Shown here: one piece after another, positions 1 to 7,625 of the stretch
How positions within the stretch are numbered: the stretch's first letter is position 1
Layout: the number at the start of each line of letters is the position of its first letter
Assembly (NCBI RefSeq): GCF_946998255.1
Contig: NZ_CAMPYN010000028.1
Location: 1-15,929, forward strand
From: an uncultured Helcococcus sp.
GTDB taxonomy: Bacteria; Bacillota; Clostridia; Tissierellales; Peptoniphilaceae
Direction of reading: 5' to 3'
Length of the DNA stretch: 15,929 nucleotides
The notes under the pieces: generated by a model
Databases searched by the model: none
The model's input: the letters and a program-made list of their open reading frames with translations, nothing else
Told to the model about the DNA's origin: nothing
Made by a program: the position numbers and the translations under genes

Positions 1-2
1 TT

Positions 3-1793
3 TTAAGTTTCCTCGTCTTTTTTGTGTTTGGGACTTATGCAACAGCCCCTTTTATCTTCATCAATTTTATGGTAGCCACTAGGCTTATCATCTAAATCAA
101 CCATTACTGTAGTGAAATTAGTATAGTAAACCATACCAGGTTTAGCTCCCTTGGCCTTGTTTACATTTTTCTTTTCTGTATAATCGACATCTATATATTT
201 ATCATTTGAATTTTTAGAATAGTAGGCTGCCAAGTAGGCCGCTATTTCAAATTCATAATCTTCAAATTCTTGGCCCTTTCTTAAGATTACATGAGAGCCA
301 GGTAAGTCTTTTATGTGGAAGAAAACATCTTCTTGATTTGCAATTCTTAAGGTAATTTCTTCGTTTTGTTTGTTATTCTTACCTACATATATTAGATTGT
401 TGTTATCAGTTTTAAATCTTAAATAAGGGTGTTTATTAGAAGTTGATTTTTTCTTCTTTTTCTTATTTTTGGATTTTATTAGACCCTGGCTAGACATCTC
501 ATCCTTTATATCATCTATATCCCCAGCATCGTCAGCGTGATTTACTTGAGTAGCCAAGGATTTTAGATATGATATATCTTCTTTTAAGTGAGGGATAGTG
601 GATTCTAAAATCTTTTTTCTCTTAGAAAGTTTTTTAGAAATTTTATAGTAATGCTCAATATTTTCCCAAGGACTCTTACTTATATCTAAAGCAATTTCAA
701 CTTCTTCATTATTTTCATAATTTGTAGCTATTATACTTTCCTGCCCCTTTTTTATAGTGTGGGCAACCATTGATAAAAGATCACCCTTGATCCTATAATC
801 ATCATGGGTTAGGGAATCCTTATATTCTTCTTCTAAGATGTGCAATTTTTTCACATCCTTGGATACTTGATTGTTTAATATATTTATTAGATTTGCCTTG
901 GCCTGGTTTAAGCTATTGTCATCTACCTTATTTGAACTATAGGTATCTATTGCTTCACTGATTGAATCAAGTACTTTATAGTTATCAGCCTTGTGTTCAA
1001 GTTTAATAGGGTAATAGTCAATATCTTGACTATCATAATCATACAAGTAATAAGTAAAATCTTGGTCAATTATCTGCTTACTAATGTTTAAGAAATTATT
1101 ATTTAAGCCTTCTTTCTCCTTATCGCTTAAACTTGCATAGGATCTTGAAGGATCAATATATGACCTAAAGGCTATTTCTTGACCAATTTGTGGTCCAAAA
1201 CCAGTAAAGGTCATATAAAATATTTTTTTTACATTAAAATTTTTGTCTATATCTAGATCTTCTAGATTCACTAAACCATCTAAAATATTATATTTACTAT
1301 CTTCTAATAGGTTAAATTTTGTGCCTGGATAAACTGCTCTAAGACTAGACATCTCATGGGAGATTCTCTTTATAGATTCTAAGACCTTGTTATTTTCATC
1401 TGTTAAAACTAGGTTGGAATGTTTGCCCATGATATCCACAAATACTTTTTTCTCTTCCAATATACCAAGTTCATTCTTACCACTTACCTTGATTATAATT
1501 GTCCTATCTAAGCCATTTTGCTCAATAGATAATATACTTGCATTTTGTAGGTGCTTTCTCATAATCATAGTAAATTGAGTAGCCTGTTTTGGTGTTTCAT
1601 ATTGGGACTTGGTCAAATGTATCCTTGCATTTTGAGGATTTGTCGATACCAGTAATTTATAGTTTTCTTTGTTATAAATATTAAATAATACTAGGTGGGG
1701 ATTTATTTGATAGATTTTTTGAATCCTTCCACCGATTAATTTTTCATTTAGCTCCTTAGTTAGAGCTCTCATTGTTATACCATCTAAAGCCAT
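3..1793 (-). CDS. rqcH: RqcH / NFACT-family ribosome quality control factor (formerly FbpA-like)
   Basis: A complete 596-residue protein, close to the usual 570-600 for bacterial RqcH. The family binds 50S subunits obstructed by peptidyl-tRNA, recruits tRNA-Ala and adds C-terminal alanine tails that mark stalled chains for degradation. Visible here: an NFACT-N domain from residue 1 (MALDGITMRAL start) with the DR pair at D96-R97, equivalent to the D97/R98 pair needed for alanine tailing in B. subtilis; a helical, coiled-coil-rich middle (about 290-415); a lysine run at 444-449; and an NFACT-R domain at about 456-570 with FFHIKDLPGSHVILR and the VDYTEKKNVNKAKGAKPG stretch. The ATG follows AAAGGAG with a 5-nt spacer. 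The tail (about 580-596) carries a Cys-Cys pair and a charged end, and looks like a short lineage-specific extension. The older name fibronectin-binding protein describes a secondary property reported for homologues. B. subtilis has the same gene (yloA) just upstream of yloC, but there it is codirectional. Confidence 0.95.
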   Translation of the reverse strand: MALDGITMRALTKELNEKLIGGRIQKIYQINPHLVLFNIYNKENYKLLVSTNPQNARIHLTKSQYETPKQATQFTMIMRKHLQNASILSIEQNGLDRTIIIKVSGKNELGILEEKKVFVDIMGKHSNLVLTDENNKVLESIKRISHEMSSLRAVYPGTKFNLLEDSKYNILDGLVNLEDLDIDKNFNVKKIFYMTFTGFGPQIGQEIAFRSYIDPSRSYASLSDKEKEGLNNNFLNISKQIIDQDFTYYLYDYDSQDIDYYPIKLEHKADNYKVLDSISEAIDTYSSNKVDDNSLNQAKANLINILNNQVSKDVKKLHILEEEYKDSLTHDDYRIKGDLLSMVAHTIKKGQESIIATNYENNEEVEIALDISKSPWENIEHYYKISKKLSKRKKILESTIPHLKEDISYLKSLATQVNHADDAGDIDDIKDEMSSQGLIKSKNKKKKKKSTSNKHPYLRFKTDNNNLIYVGKNNKQNEEITLRIANQEDVFFHIKDLPGSHVILRKGQEFEDYEFEIAAYLAAYYSKNSNDKYIDVDYTEKKNVNKAKGAKPGMVYYTNFTTVMVDLDDKPSGYHKIDEDKRGCCISPKHKKDEET

Positions 1794-1810
1794 ATTAACT
1801 CCTTTAGAAT

Positions 1811-1819
1811 ATTATAACA
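1811..1819 (-). promoter_or_regulatory. Extended -10 promoter for rqcH
   Basis: Read on the minus strand, this is TGTTATAAT, a perfect TG-n-TATAAT extended -10 element. No good -35 hexamer sits at 16-18 nt; the nearest, TTACAA at 1837-1842, is 20 nt away. Extended -10 promoters often lack a -35. The predicted start, about 1804, falls at the Shine-Dalgarno sequence, so the leader would be only about ten nucleotides. Confidence 0.5.
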
Positions 1820-1825
1820 CAGGAT

Positions 1826-1845
1826 ATATTACTTTTTTGTAATAT
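1826..1845. promoter_or_regulatory. Perfect inverted repeat between divergent rqcH and yicC promoters (candidate operator)
   Basis: ATATTAC, six Ts, GTAATAT: a perfect 7-bp inverted repeat with a 6-bp spacer. It covers the -35 region of the rqcH promoter and lies just upstream of the candidate yicC -35. The 20-bp size fits one dimeric helix-turn-helix regulator, but no known operator consensus is matched with confidence. In such AT-rich DNA, chance remains possible. Confidence 0.35.
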
Positions 1846-1849
1846 TTGA

Positions 1850-1877
1850 TTGAATTAAATACATATAGTGATAGAAT
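1850..1877 (+). promoter_or_regulatory. Probable sigma-A promoter for the yicC operon
   Basis: TTGAAT at 1850-1855, a 16-nt spacer and TAGAAT at 1872-1877. The predicted start is near 1884, right at the AGAGG Shine-Dalgarno (1885-1889), giving a very short leader. The match is moderate and the region is AT-rich, so the exact position is uncertain. The divergent arrangement itself requires a promoter in this interval. Confidence 0.4.
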
Positions 1878-1894
1878 AGTTATAAGAGGTGAAT

Positions 1895-2776
1895 ATGATT
1901 AAATCAATGACAGGGTTTGGTAAAACCCATTTTTTGAATGAAGAATTAAATTTTGATCTTGAAGTTAAAACTGTCAATTCAAGATTTTTAGATATTAATG
2001 TTAGGATGCCTTATCAACTAAACTTTTTAGAGGATAAGATTAATAAGTTGATAAAGAAATATATCAGCAGGGGGCGTGTAGATATCTTTATCAGGTCTAA
2101 AAATAAGTCTATAGGCAATACTGCTATAAAAGTTAACCTTGATTTAGCTAAAGATATGGGAGAGAAACTTAAAGTAATAGCTGACCAGGCAGGTATATCT
2201 AAAGAGCGGATTAACCTAAGTGATATATTGAGAAACGAAGATGTCCTAGTTTTTGAACCTGAAGAATTAGACGATGATTTTCTAGCAACAATAGTTTTGG
2301 GGCAATTGGAAGAAGTATTAAAAGAACTAGTTGAGATGAGAAAGGAAGAAGGTAAAAACCTTCATAAGGATCTAAGCTCAAATCTAAAGGACCTTAAAGA
2401 AAATCTTGATAAGGTTAAAGACTTGGCTACAGATATAAAACAAGAAATCAAAGATAAGTTATACAAATCTATTAGTGAAAATATTGATTCTAAATTAGTA
2501 GATGAGGATAGACTAGCAGCCGAAATTGTTTACTATGCTGACAAGCAAGATATAAATGAAGAAATTACTAGACTATATTCCCATATAGACCAATTCAATA
2601 AATATCTTGAAGCGGAGGGTCCTATTGGTAAAAAACTTGATTTCATAAGTCAAGAGATGCTTAGAGAAACAAATACTATAGCTTCTAAATCACAAAAGAT
2701 TGAACTTATCAATACAACAATTGAAATGAAAACTATAATAGAAAAGATAAAAGAACAGGTGCAAAATATAGAATAG
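1895..2776 (+). CDS. yicC: YicC/YloC-family endoribonuclease
   Basis: A 293-residue protein (B. subtilis YloC is of similar length). Members are metal-dependent endoribonucleases; E. coli YicC is linked to small-RNA turnover. Signatures: N-terminal MIKSMTGFG; NSRFLD at 28-33; GRVD at 60-63; MRKEEG at 148-153; and the C-terminal block with ADKQDINEEI (215-224), GKKLDFISQEM (245-255) and ETNTIASKS (258-266). A GTG at 1889 in the same frame would add two residues but lies inside the Shine-Dalgarno region. The ATG at 1895 has AGAGG five bases upstream and gives the family's conserved start, so it is preferred. It is the first gene of the plus-strand operon. The next gene starts 8 nt after its stop, whereas many Firmicutes have remA in between. 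Confidence 0.93.
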   Translation: MIKSMTGFGKTHFLNEELNFDLEVKTVNSRFLDINVRMPYQLNFLEDKINKLIKKYISRGRVDIFIRSKNKSIGNTAIKVNLDLAKDMGEKLKVIADQAGISKERINLSDILRNEDVLVFEPEELDDDFLATIVLGQLEEVLKELVEMRKEEGKNLHKDLSSNLKDLKENLDKVKDLATDIKQEIKDKLYKSISENIDSKLVDEDRLAAEIVYYADKQDINEEITRLYSHIDQFNKYLEAEGPIGKKLDFISQEMLRETNTIASKSQKIELINTTIEMKTIIEKIKEQVQNIE

Positions 2777-2784
2777 GAGGGAAT

Positions 2785-3360
2785 ATGGATGGCTTTTTAT
2801 TAGTTTTATCTGGTCCTACAGCAGCAGGCAAGGGAACACTAGTAAAGGAACTCTTAAAAAGAAGAGACGATATTGTTCTATCTATTTCAGTAACTACCAG
2901 ATATAAAAGAGAAAATGAACAAGACTCAGTAGATTACTTCTTCAAGAGTAAAGAAGAATTCCAAGACTTGATTAAAAATAATAAATTACTAGAGTATGCA
3001 AATGTACATGGAAACTATTATGGGACACCTAAACAATTTGTAGAAGAAAAGATAAAAGAGGGTAAGATTGTATTATTAGAAATAGATGTCCAAGGTGGGT
3101 CTCAAGTTAGACAAAACTTTGAAGATGATGCCTTATCAATTTTTGTACTACCTCCTAAAAAGTCGGATATTGAAAAAAGATTGAGACATAGGGGGACAGA
3201 ATCCGAAGAAAATATTAAAACCAGACTGGAAACAGCTGAGAAAGAATTAGAACAAATCAAATATTATGATTATTATTTAATCAATGATTATGTAGATAAA
3301 GCAACTGATAGATTAGAAGAAATTATAGAAGAAGAAAGAGAAAGAAGGAGTAAATTATGA
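2785..3360 (+). CDS. gmk: Guanylate kinase
   Basis: Phosphorylates GMP or dGMP to the diphosphate with ATP, in the cytosolic route to GTP, and so also bears on (p)ppGpp pools. It is 191 residues, typical for the family. Visible motifs: P-loop GPTAAGKGT at 10-18 (more often GPSGxGKGT); SVTTR at 35-39 and YGTP at 79-82 for GMP binding; EIDVQGG around 99-105; lid arginines in RLRHRGTES (132-140); and YDYYLIND at 161-168. The ribosome binding site AGGAGGG overlaps the yicC stop codon, and the gene ends in an ATGA overlap with rpoZ, so the three are cotranscribed and probably translationally coupled. Confidence 0.97.
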   Translation: MDGFLLVLSGPTAAGKGTLVKELLKRRDDIVLSISVTTRYKRENEQDSVDYFFKSKEEFQDLIKNNKLLEYANVHGNYYGTPKQFVEEKIKEGKIVLLEIDVQGGSQVRQNFEDDALSIFVLPPKKSDIEKRLRHRGTESEENIKTRLETAEKELEQIKYYDYYLINDYVDKATDRLEEIIEEERERRSKL

Positions 3361-3569
3361 TAAACCCATCATTTAAAGAATTAGAAAAAATAAGTCCATC
3401 AAGATATGAAATAGCTATGTTGACAGCTAAGAGAGCAAAGCAACTTATAGATGGAGAAAAAACTTTAGTATCAACAAAAAGAAAAAGTCCTGTTACAAAG
3501 GCTTTAGACGAAATTATGGAAGGAAAAGTAGTGAAGTCTACAAAAAGCACACCAGTAAAAGAGGACTAG
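3357..3569 (+). CDS. rpoZ: DNA-directed RNA polymerase omega subunit
   Basis: A small 70-residue subunit that chaperones beta-prime into the RNA polymerase core. The diagnostic SRYEIAMLTAKRAKQLI helix (about residues 15-31) matches the SRYxLVxxxAKRARQI signature of omega. The position directly after gmk is the classic gmk-rpoZ pair. The start codon overlaps the gmk stop (ATGA) and has AAGGAG six bases upstream. The C-terminal third is lysine- and threonine-rich and looks disordered, as in other short Gram-positive omegas. Confidence 0.93.
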   Translation: MINPSFKELEKISPSRYEIAMLTAKRAKQLIDGEKTLVSTKRKSPVTKALDEIMEGKVVKSTKSTPVKED

Positions 3570-3570
3570 T

Positions 3571-4752
3571 ATGTTAAAGGGTAAAAAAATATTAATAGGT
3601 GTTTCAAGTGGAATAGCCATATACAAGGTCCTATCACTTATTTCAAGCCTTAGGAAATTAGGGGCAGATGTAGAAGTAATCATGACTGAATCAGCAACTA
3701 AGTTTATAAACCCTATTACCTTCGAAACCATGTCTGACAACAAAGTATATACAGATATGTGGGTTCATCCAGATAAAGTTCTACACATAGATATAACAAA
3801 CGATGTAGACCTATTTTTAGTTGCTCCTGCAACAGCCAATACAGTAGCTAAGGTAGCGACAGGGATTGCAGACAACCTACTAACTACAGCTATTTTAGCT
3901 TCTAAAGCTCCTGTAGCCTTTGCCATATCAACAAATACTAATATGTTGTTAAATCCTATTACTCAAAAAAATATAGAATTTTTACAAGGCTTAGGCTATG
4001 ACTTTATTGATTCCAATGAAGGCCAGCTTGCCTGCAATACTGTTGGTAAGGGAAGAATGGCTGAGCCAAATGAAATTATAGAATATATAGAATATAAATT
4101 GACTGAAAAAGACTTGCTGGGTAAAAATATATTGGTTACTTCAGGACCTACAAAAACTAAACTAGATCCTGTAAGATTTTTGACCAATAATTCCTCAGGT
4201 AAAATGGGCTATGCCTTAGCCAAGGCAGCAAGAAATAGAGGAGCAAATGTTAGCTTGGTACAAGGAGCAGTTAAAACACCTGAGCTTTATATGGTTAATA
4301 ATATCCATGTAGAAACTAACCAAGATATGTTAGATAGTATTGATAAAGAATTTGATAATTTAGATGCCTTAATCATGGCTGCAGCTCCTGTTGATTATGA
4401 ATTTGTTAATACTTCAAATAGTAAAATCAAAAAAAGTGACCAAAATGTAAACTTTGAATTGACTAAAAGTATAGATATATTAAAATACTTTGGTCAAAAG
4501 AAAGATAAACAATACTTGATTGGTTTTGCTGCAGAAACTGATGATTTAATTGAAAATGCACAAGGAAAATTAAAAAATAAAAATCTAGACCTTATAGTTG
4601 CTAATGATGTAAGTAAGGAAGGTGCTGGATTTAATTATGATACAAATATTGCCACTTTAATTACTTCAAAAGAAAACACTAGCTTGGATATCATGACCAA
4701 GGATGAATTGGCTAATAAGATTTTAGATGAAATGGTGAAAAATGTTTTATAA
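3571..4752 (+). CDS. coaBC: Bifunctional phosphopantothenoylcysteine decarboxylase / phosphopantothenate-cysteine ligase
   Basis: Two consecutive steps of coenzyme A synthesis: CoaB joins cysteine to 4'-phosphopantothenate using CTP, and flavin-dependent CoaC decarboxylates the product. Residues 1-175 are the CoaC flavodoxin-like part: GVSSGIAIYK (10-19), catalytic-type His72 in LHIDI, FMN-site APATAN (85-90), and flap Cys155 in LACNTVGKGRM. Residues about 185-393 are CoaB: VTSGPTKTKLDPVRF, NNSSGKMGYALA, the KIKK lysines (285-288), GFAAET (318-323) and KNLDLIVANDVS. The 393-residue length is normal. Oddity: the usual PAMN of the PxMNxxM substrate clamp reads ISTN (119-122), keeping only the Asn; the CoaB AAVADY block reads AAAPVDY. 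It starts 1 nt after rpoZ and overlaps priA by 11 nt. Confidence 0.95.
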   Translation: MLKGKKILIGVSSGIAIYKVLSLISSLRKLGADVEVIMTESATKFINPITFETMSDNKVYTDMWVHPDKVLHIDITNDVDLFLVAPATANTVAKVATGIADNLLTTAILASKAPVAFAISTNTNMLLNPITQKNIEFLQGLGYDFIDSNEGQLACNTVGKGRMAEPNEIIEYIEYKLTEKDLLGKNILVTSGPTKTKLDPVRFLTNNSSGKMGYALAKAARNRGANVSLVQGAVKTPELYMVNNIHVETNQDMLDSIDKEFDNLDALIMAAAPVDYEFVNTSNSKIKKSDQNVNFELTKSIDILKYFGQKKDKQYLIGFAAETDDLIENAQGKLKNKNLDLIVANDVSKEGAGFNYDTNIATLITSKENTSLDIMTKDELANKILDEMVKNVL

Positions 4753-7099
4753 GCTTATAGTAAAATCAAAAACTTCATTTTTAGATAGGTTATTTACCTA
4801 TGCATCTGATGAAAAGTTAGAATTAGGTACTAGGGTTATAGTACCTTTTGGTAATGCAGATGTAAAAAGAATAGGCATAGTTGTCGAAGAGATTAAGGGA
4901 AAACCAGATTTTCCAGCTAAAAAAATTACAGAAGTTTTGGATTCTAAACCTCTTATATCTAAAGAGTTATTAGATATAGCCTTATATATGATTAAAAATA
5001 ATTTGTCTGATTACTCTTCAGCTATAAATACAGTATTACCACCAGGTTCTGCTGACAAGGTAAAAGAGTTTTTTAGATCTAAAGAATCATTAAAACCTAT
5101 AGATGAAGACTTATACAATTTTTTATCCGACTATAAAACATTTGAAGATATTGAAAAAGAATTTCCAGGAAAGTATAAGAAATCAGAAATAAGTGATTTG
5201 AGTAAAAAAAATTATTTAAAATCTTATATTTCCTTAATGGGTAAATCAAGCATTAAATATAAAGAAACTGTATATTTGCTTGATAATGACTACGATGACA
5301 AGATAAGAAAAAATTCCCATAAACAAAAAGCTATATTAGATTATTTACAAGACCAAGGACCAGCAGATAAAAAAGTTTTATTAGGAAAAACAAAAACAAG
5401 TACAGCAAGCCTAAATTCTTTACTAGAAAAGGACCTTATTACTATAAAAAAAGAAAAAGTTTATAGGAATGTTCTTGATAAGGTAGAAGATTTTAAAAAG
5501 ATAAAATTGAATCTTGACCAAGAGAGGGTGTACAAAGAGATTCTAAATAGTGAGGATGACACTTTTCTTTTACATGGGGTAACCGGATCTGGTAAAACGG
5601 AAATATACTTACAACTTGTAGAAAAGTGTATTAATGATGGTAAAGAAGCTATTATCTTAGTTCCTGAAATCTCACTTACACCACAGACAATTGCAAGGTT
5701 TCAAGGTAGGTTTGGGAATCAAATAGCAGTCCTTCATTCAAAGCTAACACTTTCAGAAAGGGCTGACCAATGGAGAATGATAAAAAATAAAGAAGTAAAA
5801 ATTGTAATTGGAGCTAGATCAGCAATTTTTGCTCCCTTTGAGAATATTGGTTTAATAGTGATTGACGAAGAACATGAAGATTCATACAAATCAGATAAAA
5901 ATCCTAAATACTCTGCAATAGAAATAGCAAAATTACGTGTAAAATATCATAAGGCTAAGCTTTTATTAGCTAGTGCAACACCATCAGTGAAATCATACTA
6001 TGAAGCAGAACAAGGTAAGATAAGATTATTAGAATTGAAAAATAGGGTGAATAATCTTGCCATGCCTAATATTGAAATTGTAGACATGAGAGAAGAATTA
6101 AAGAAGAATAATTTCAGCATGTTTTCACTTGACCTACAAGATAAGATTGAAAAAGCTTTAGCAAATAAAGAACAAATAATTTTGTTCTTAAATAAGAGAG
6201 GATATTCATCCTTTGTATTTTGTAGAAAATGCGGATATGTCCACAAGTGTGAAGCTTGTGATGTTGCAATGACTTACCATATGTCAAAAGAAAGACTTAT
6301 TTGTCATTACTGTGGTAGGACAGCACGAAAACAAAAAAGATGTATAAATTGCGGCTCCACTTGGATAAAGGAATTTGGAGCAGGTACAGAGATGTTAGAA
6401 ATGGAAACAAAAAAGATGTTTCCTCATGCTAGAGTTAAAAGGATGGATGCAGATACTACATCGAAAAAAGATGATTATGAAGAAGTTTATAGGCAAATGA
6501 ATGATCATGAAATTGATATACTCATAGGTACTCAAATGCTAGCTAAAGGCTTGGACTTTCCAAATGTTTCTGTGGTTGGTATTATTTCAGCAGATGTAAG
6601 TTTAAACATACCTGATTTTAGGTCTGGTGAAAAGACCTTTAATCTTATTACCCAAGTTGCCGGGAGGTCAGGTAGAGGGAATGTTGGTGGTAATGTTTTG
6701 ATACAAACCTACAATGCAAGTCATTATGCTATAAAAAATGCAGCTGACCACAATTATAAGAAATATTATGAGGAAGAGATAACTTCTAGGAAGACCTTCC
6801 ATTACCCACCATATGTAAAGATTTTAAATATAAATATATCATCTAAAGATAGGTTTTATGCAATAAACTTTGGAAGGAAAATAGCACAAAAGACAAACGA
6901 ATTTGTAAGAGAAAAATCTGCAGACATTATTGAAATAACTGGACCAACACCTAGTTTGATTGAAAAAATTAATAACAGATATAGGTTTGATATTATTATA
7001 AAATCTTACAATAAGAGTGATTTAATAAATCTTGCAAACGAACTAAGAAATTTTAAAGACCAAAAAGTGTATGTTAATTTTAAATTGGAGGAGGATTAA
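4742..7099 (+). CDS. priA: Primosomal replication restart helicase PriA
   Basis: A superfamily 2, 3'-5' DNA helicase that recognises abandoned forks and reloads the replicative helicase. It has 785 residues. An N-terminal DNA-binding region (1 to about 250) is followed by Walker A GVTGSGKT (279-286), DEEH (375-378) and SATPS (411-415). A zinc-binding insert follows with eight cysteines at 494, 497, 503, 506, 521, 524, 534 and 537. Last come GTQMLAKGLDFPNV and the arginine-finger motif QVAGRSGRG (638-646). All key residues are present. The start codon lies inside the 3' end of coaBC, with a weak GGTGA site upstream, so translation is probably coupled. The stop overlaps def by one base (TAATG). 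Confidence 0.97.
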   Translation: MFYKLIVKSKTSFLDRLFTYASDEKLELGTRVIVPFGNADVKRIGIVVEEIKGKPDFPAKKITEVLDSKPLISKELLDIALYMIKNNLSDYSSAINTVLPPGSADKVKEFFRSKESLKPIDEDLYNFLSDYKTFEDIEKEFPGKYKKSEISDLSKKNYLKSYISLMGKSSIKYKETVYLLDNDYDDKIRKNSHKQKAILDYLQDQGPADKKVLLGKTKTSTASLNSLLEKDLITIKKEKVYRNVLDKVEDFKKIKLNLDQERVYKEILNSEDDTFLLHGVTGSGKTEIYLQLVEKCINDGKEAIILVPEISLTPQTIARFQGRFGNQIAVLHSKLTLSERADQWRMIKNKEVKIVIGARSAIFAPFENIGLIVIDEEHEDSYKSDKNPKYSAIEIAKLRVKYHKAKLLLASATPSVKSYYEAEQGKIRLLELKNRVNNLAMPNIEIVDMREELKKNNFSMFSLDLQDKIEKALANKEQIILFLNKRGYSSFVFCRKCGYVHKCEACDVAMTYHMSKERLICHYCGRTARKQKRCINCGSTWIKEFGAGTEMLEMETKKMFPHARVKRMDADTTSKKDDYEEVYRQMNDHEIDILIGTQMLAKGLDFPNVSVVGIISADVSLNIPDFRSGEKTFNLITQVAGRSGRGNVGGNVLIQTYNASHYAIKNAADHNYKKYYEEEITSRKTFHYPPYVKILNINISSKDRFYAINFGRKIAQKTNEFVREKSADIIEITGPTPSLIEKINNRYRFDIIIKSYNKSDLINLANELRNFKDQKVYVNFKLEED

Positions 7100-7617
7100 T
7101 GAGTTTAAGAGTAGTTAGACTAGTGCCAGATGAAATATTAAATAAAAAAGCCAGACCTGTAAAAAAGATTGATGACAGAACCAAGCAACTTTTAAAAGAT
7201 ATGGTAAATACAATGCGAGAAAATAATGGTATTGGATTGGCAGGTCCCCAAGTTGGAGTTTTAAGAAGATTATTTGTTATAGATCTTGGAGAAGACCAAG
7301 TTTATAAAGTAATCAATCCAGAAATTTTAGAAAGAAAAGGCAGTGATATTGACATAGAAGGATGCCTATCTATACCTAATTTCCAAGGAACTGTCGAAAG
7401 AGCAGAATGGATTAAGGCTAAATATACAGACGAAAATGGCCAAGAACAAATTATAGAAGCTGATGGACTTTTAGCTAAATGCTTCCAACATGAATACGAC
7501 CATTTAGATGGAATATTGATCACATCTAAATATATTGAAGAAGTTACAGATGATAATATAGAAGAGATTCGAGAAAGATTAGCCAAAGATAAAACCGAAG
7601 ATCATACTGAAGAATAG
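7099..7617 (+). CDS. def: Peptide deformylase
   Basis: Removes the N-formyl group from nascent proteins. The 172-residue metalloenzyme has all three motifs: GIGLAGPQVG (44-53, with Gly where Ala is usual in GLAAPQ), EGCLS (87-91) and QHEYDHLDG (130-138). The metal ligands are Cys89, His131 and His135, with catalytic Glu132. A strong GGAGGAGG site at 7087-7094 lies in the end of priA, suggesting high translation. It is followed by fmt after 8 nt, the usual def-fmt pairing that couples formylation and deformylation. Confidence 0.97.
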   Translation: MSLRVVRLVPDEILNKKARPVKKIDDRTKQLLKDMVNTMRENNGIGLAGPQVGVLRRLFVIDLGEDQVYKVINPEILERKGSDIDIEGCLSIPNFQGTVERAEWIKAKYTDENGQEQIIEADGLLAKCFQHEYDHLDGILITSKYIEEVTDDNIEEIRERLAKDKTEDHTEE

Positions 7618-7625
7618 GAGGCAAG

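Noticed and set aside
1889..1894. GTG at 1889 as the yicC start
   Set aside because: It overlaps the Shine-Dalgarno sequence; the ATG at 1895 gives the conserved MIKSMTGFG start.
3323..3743. Two minus-strand open frames across the gmk/rpoZ/coaBC junctions
   Set aside because: They overlap three firmly identified plus-strand genes and show only hydrophobic shadow composition.
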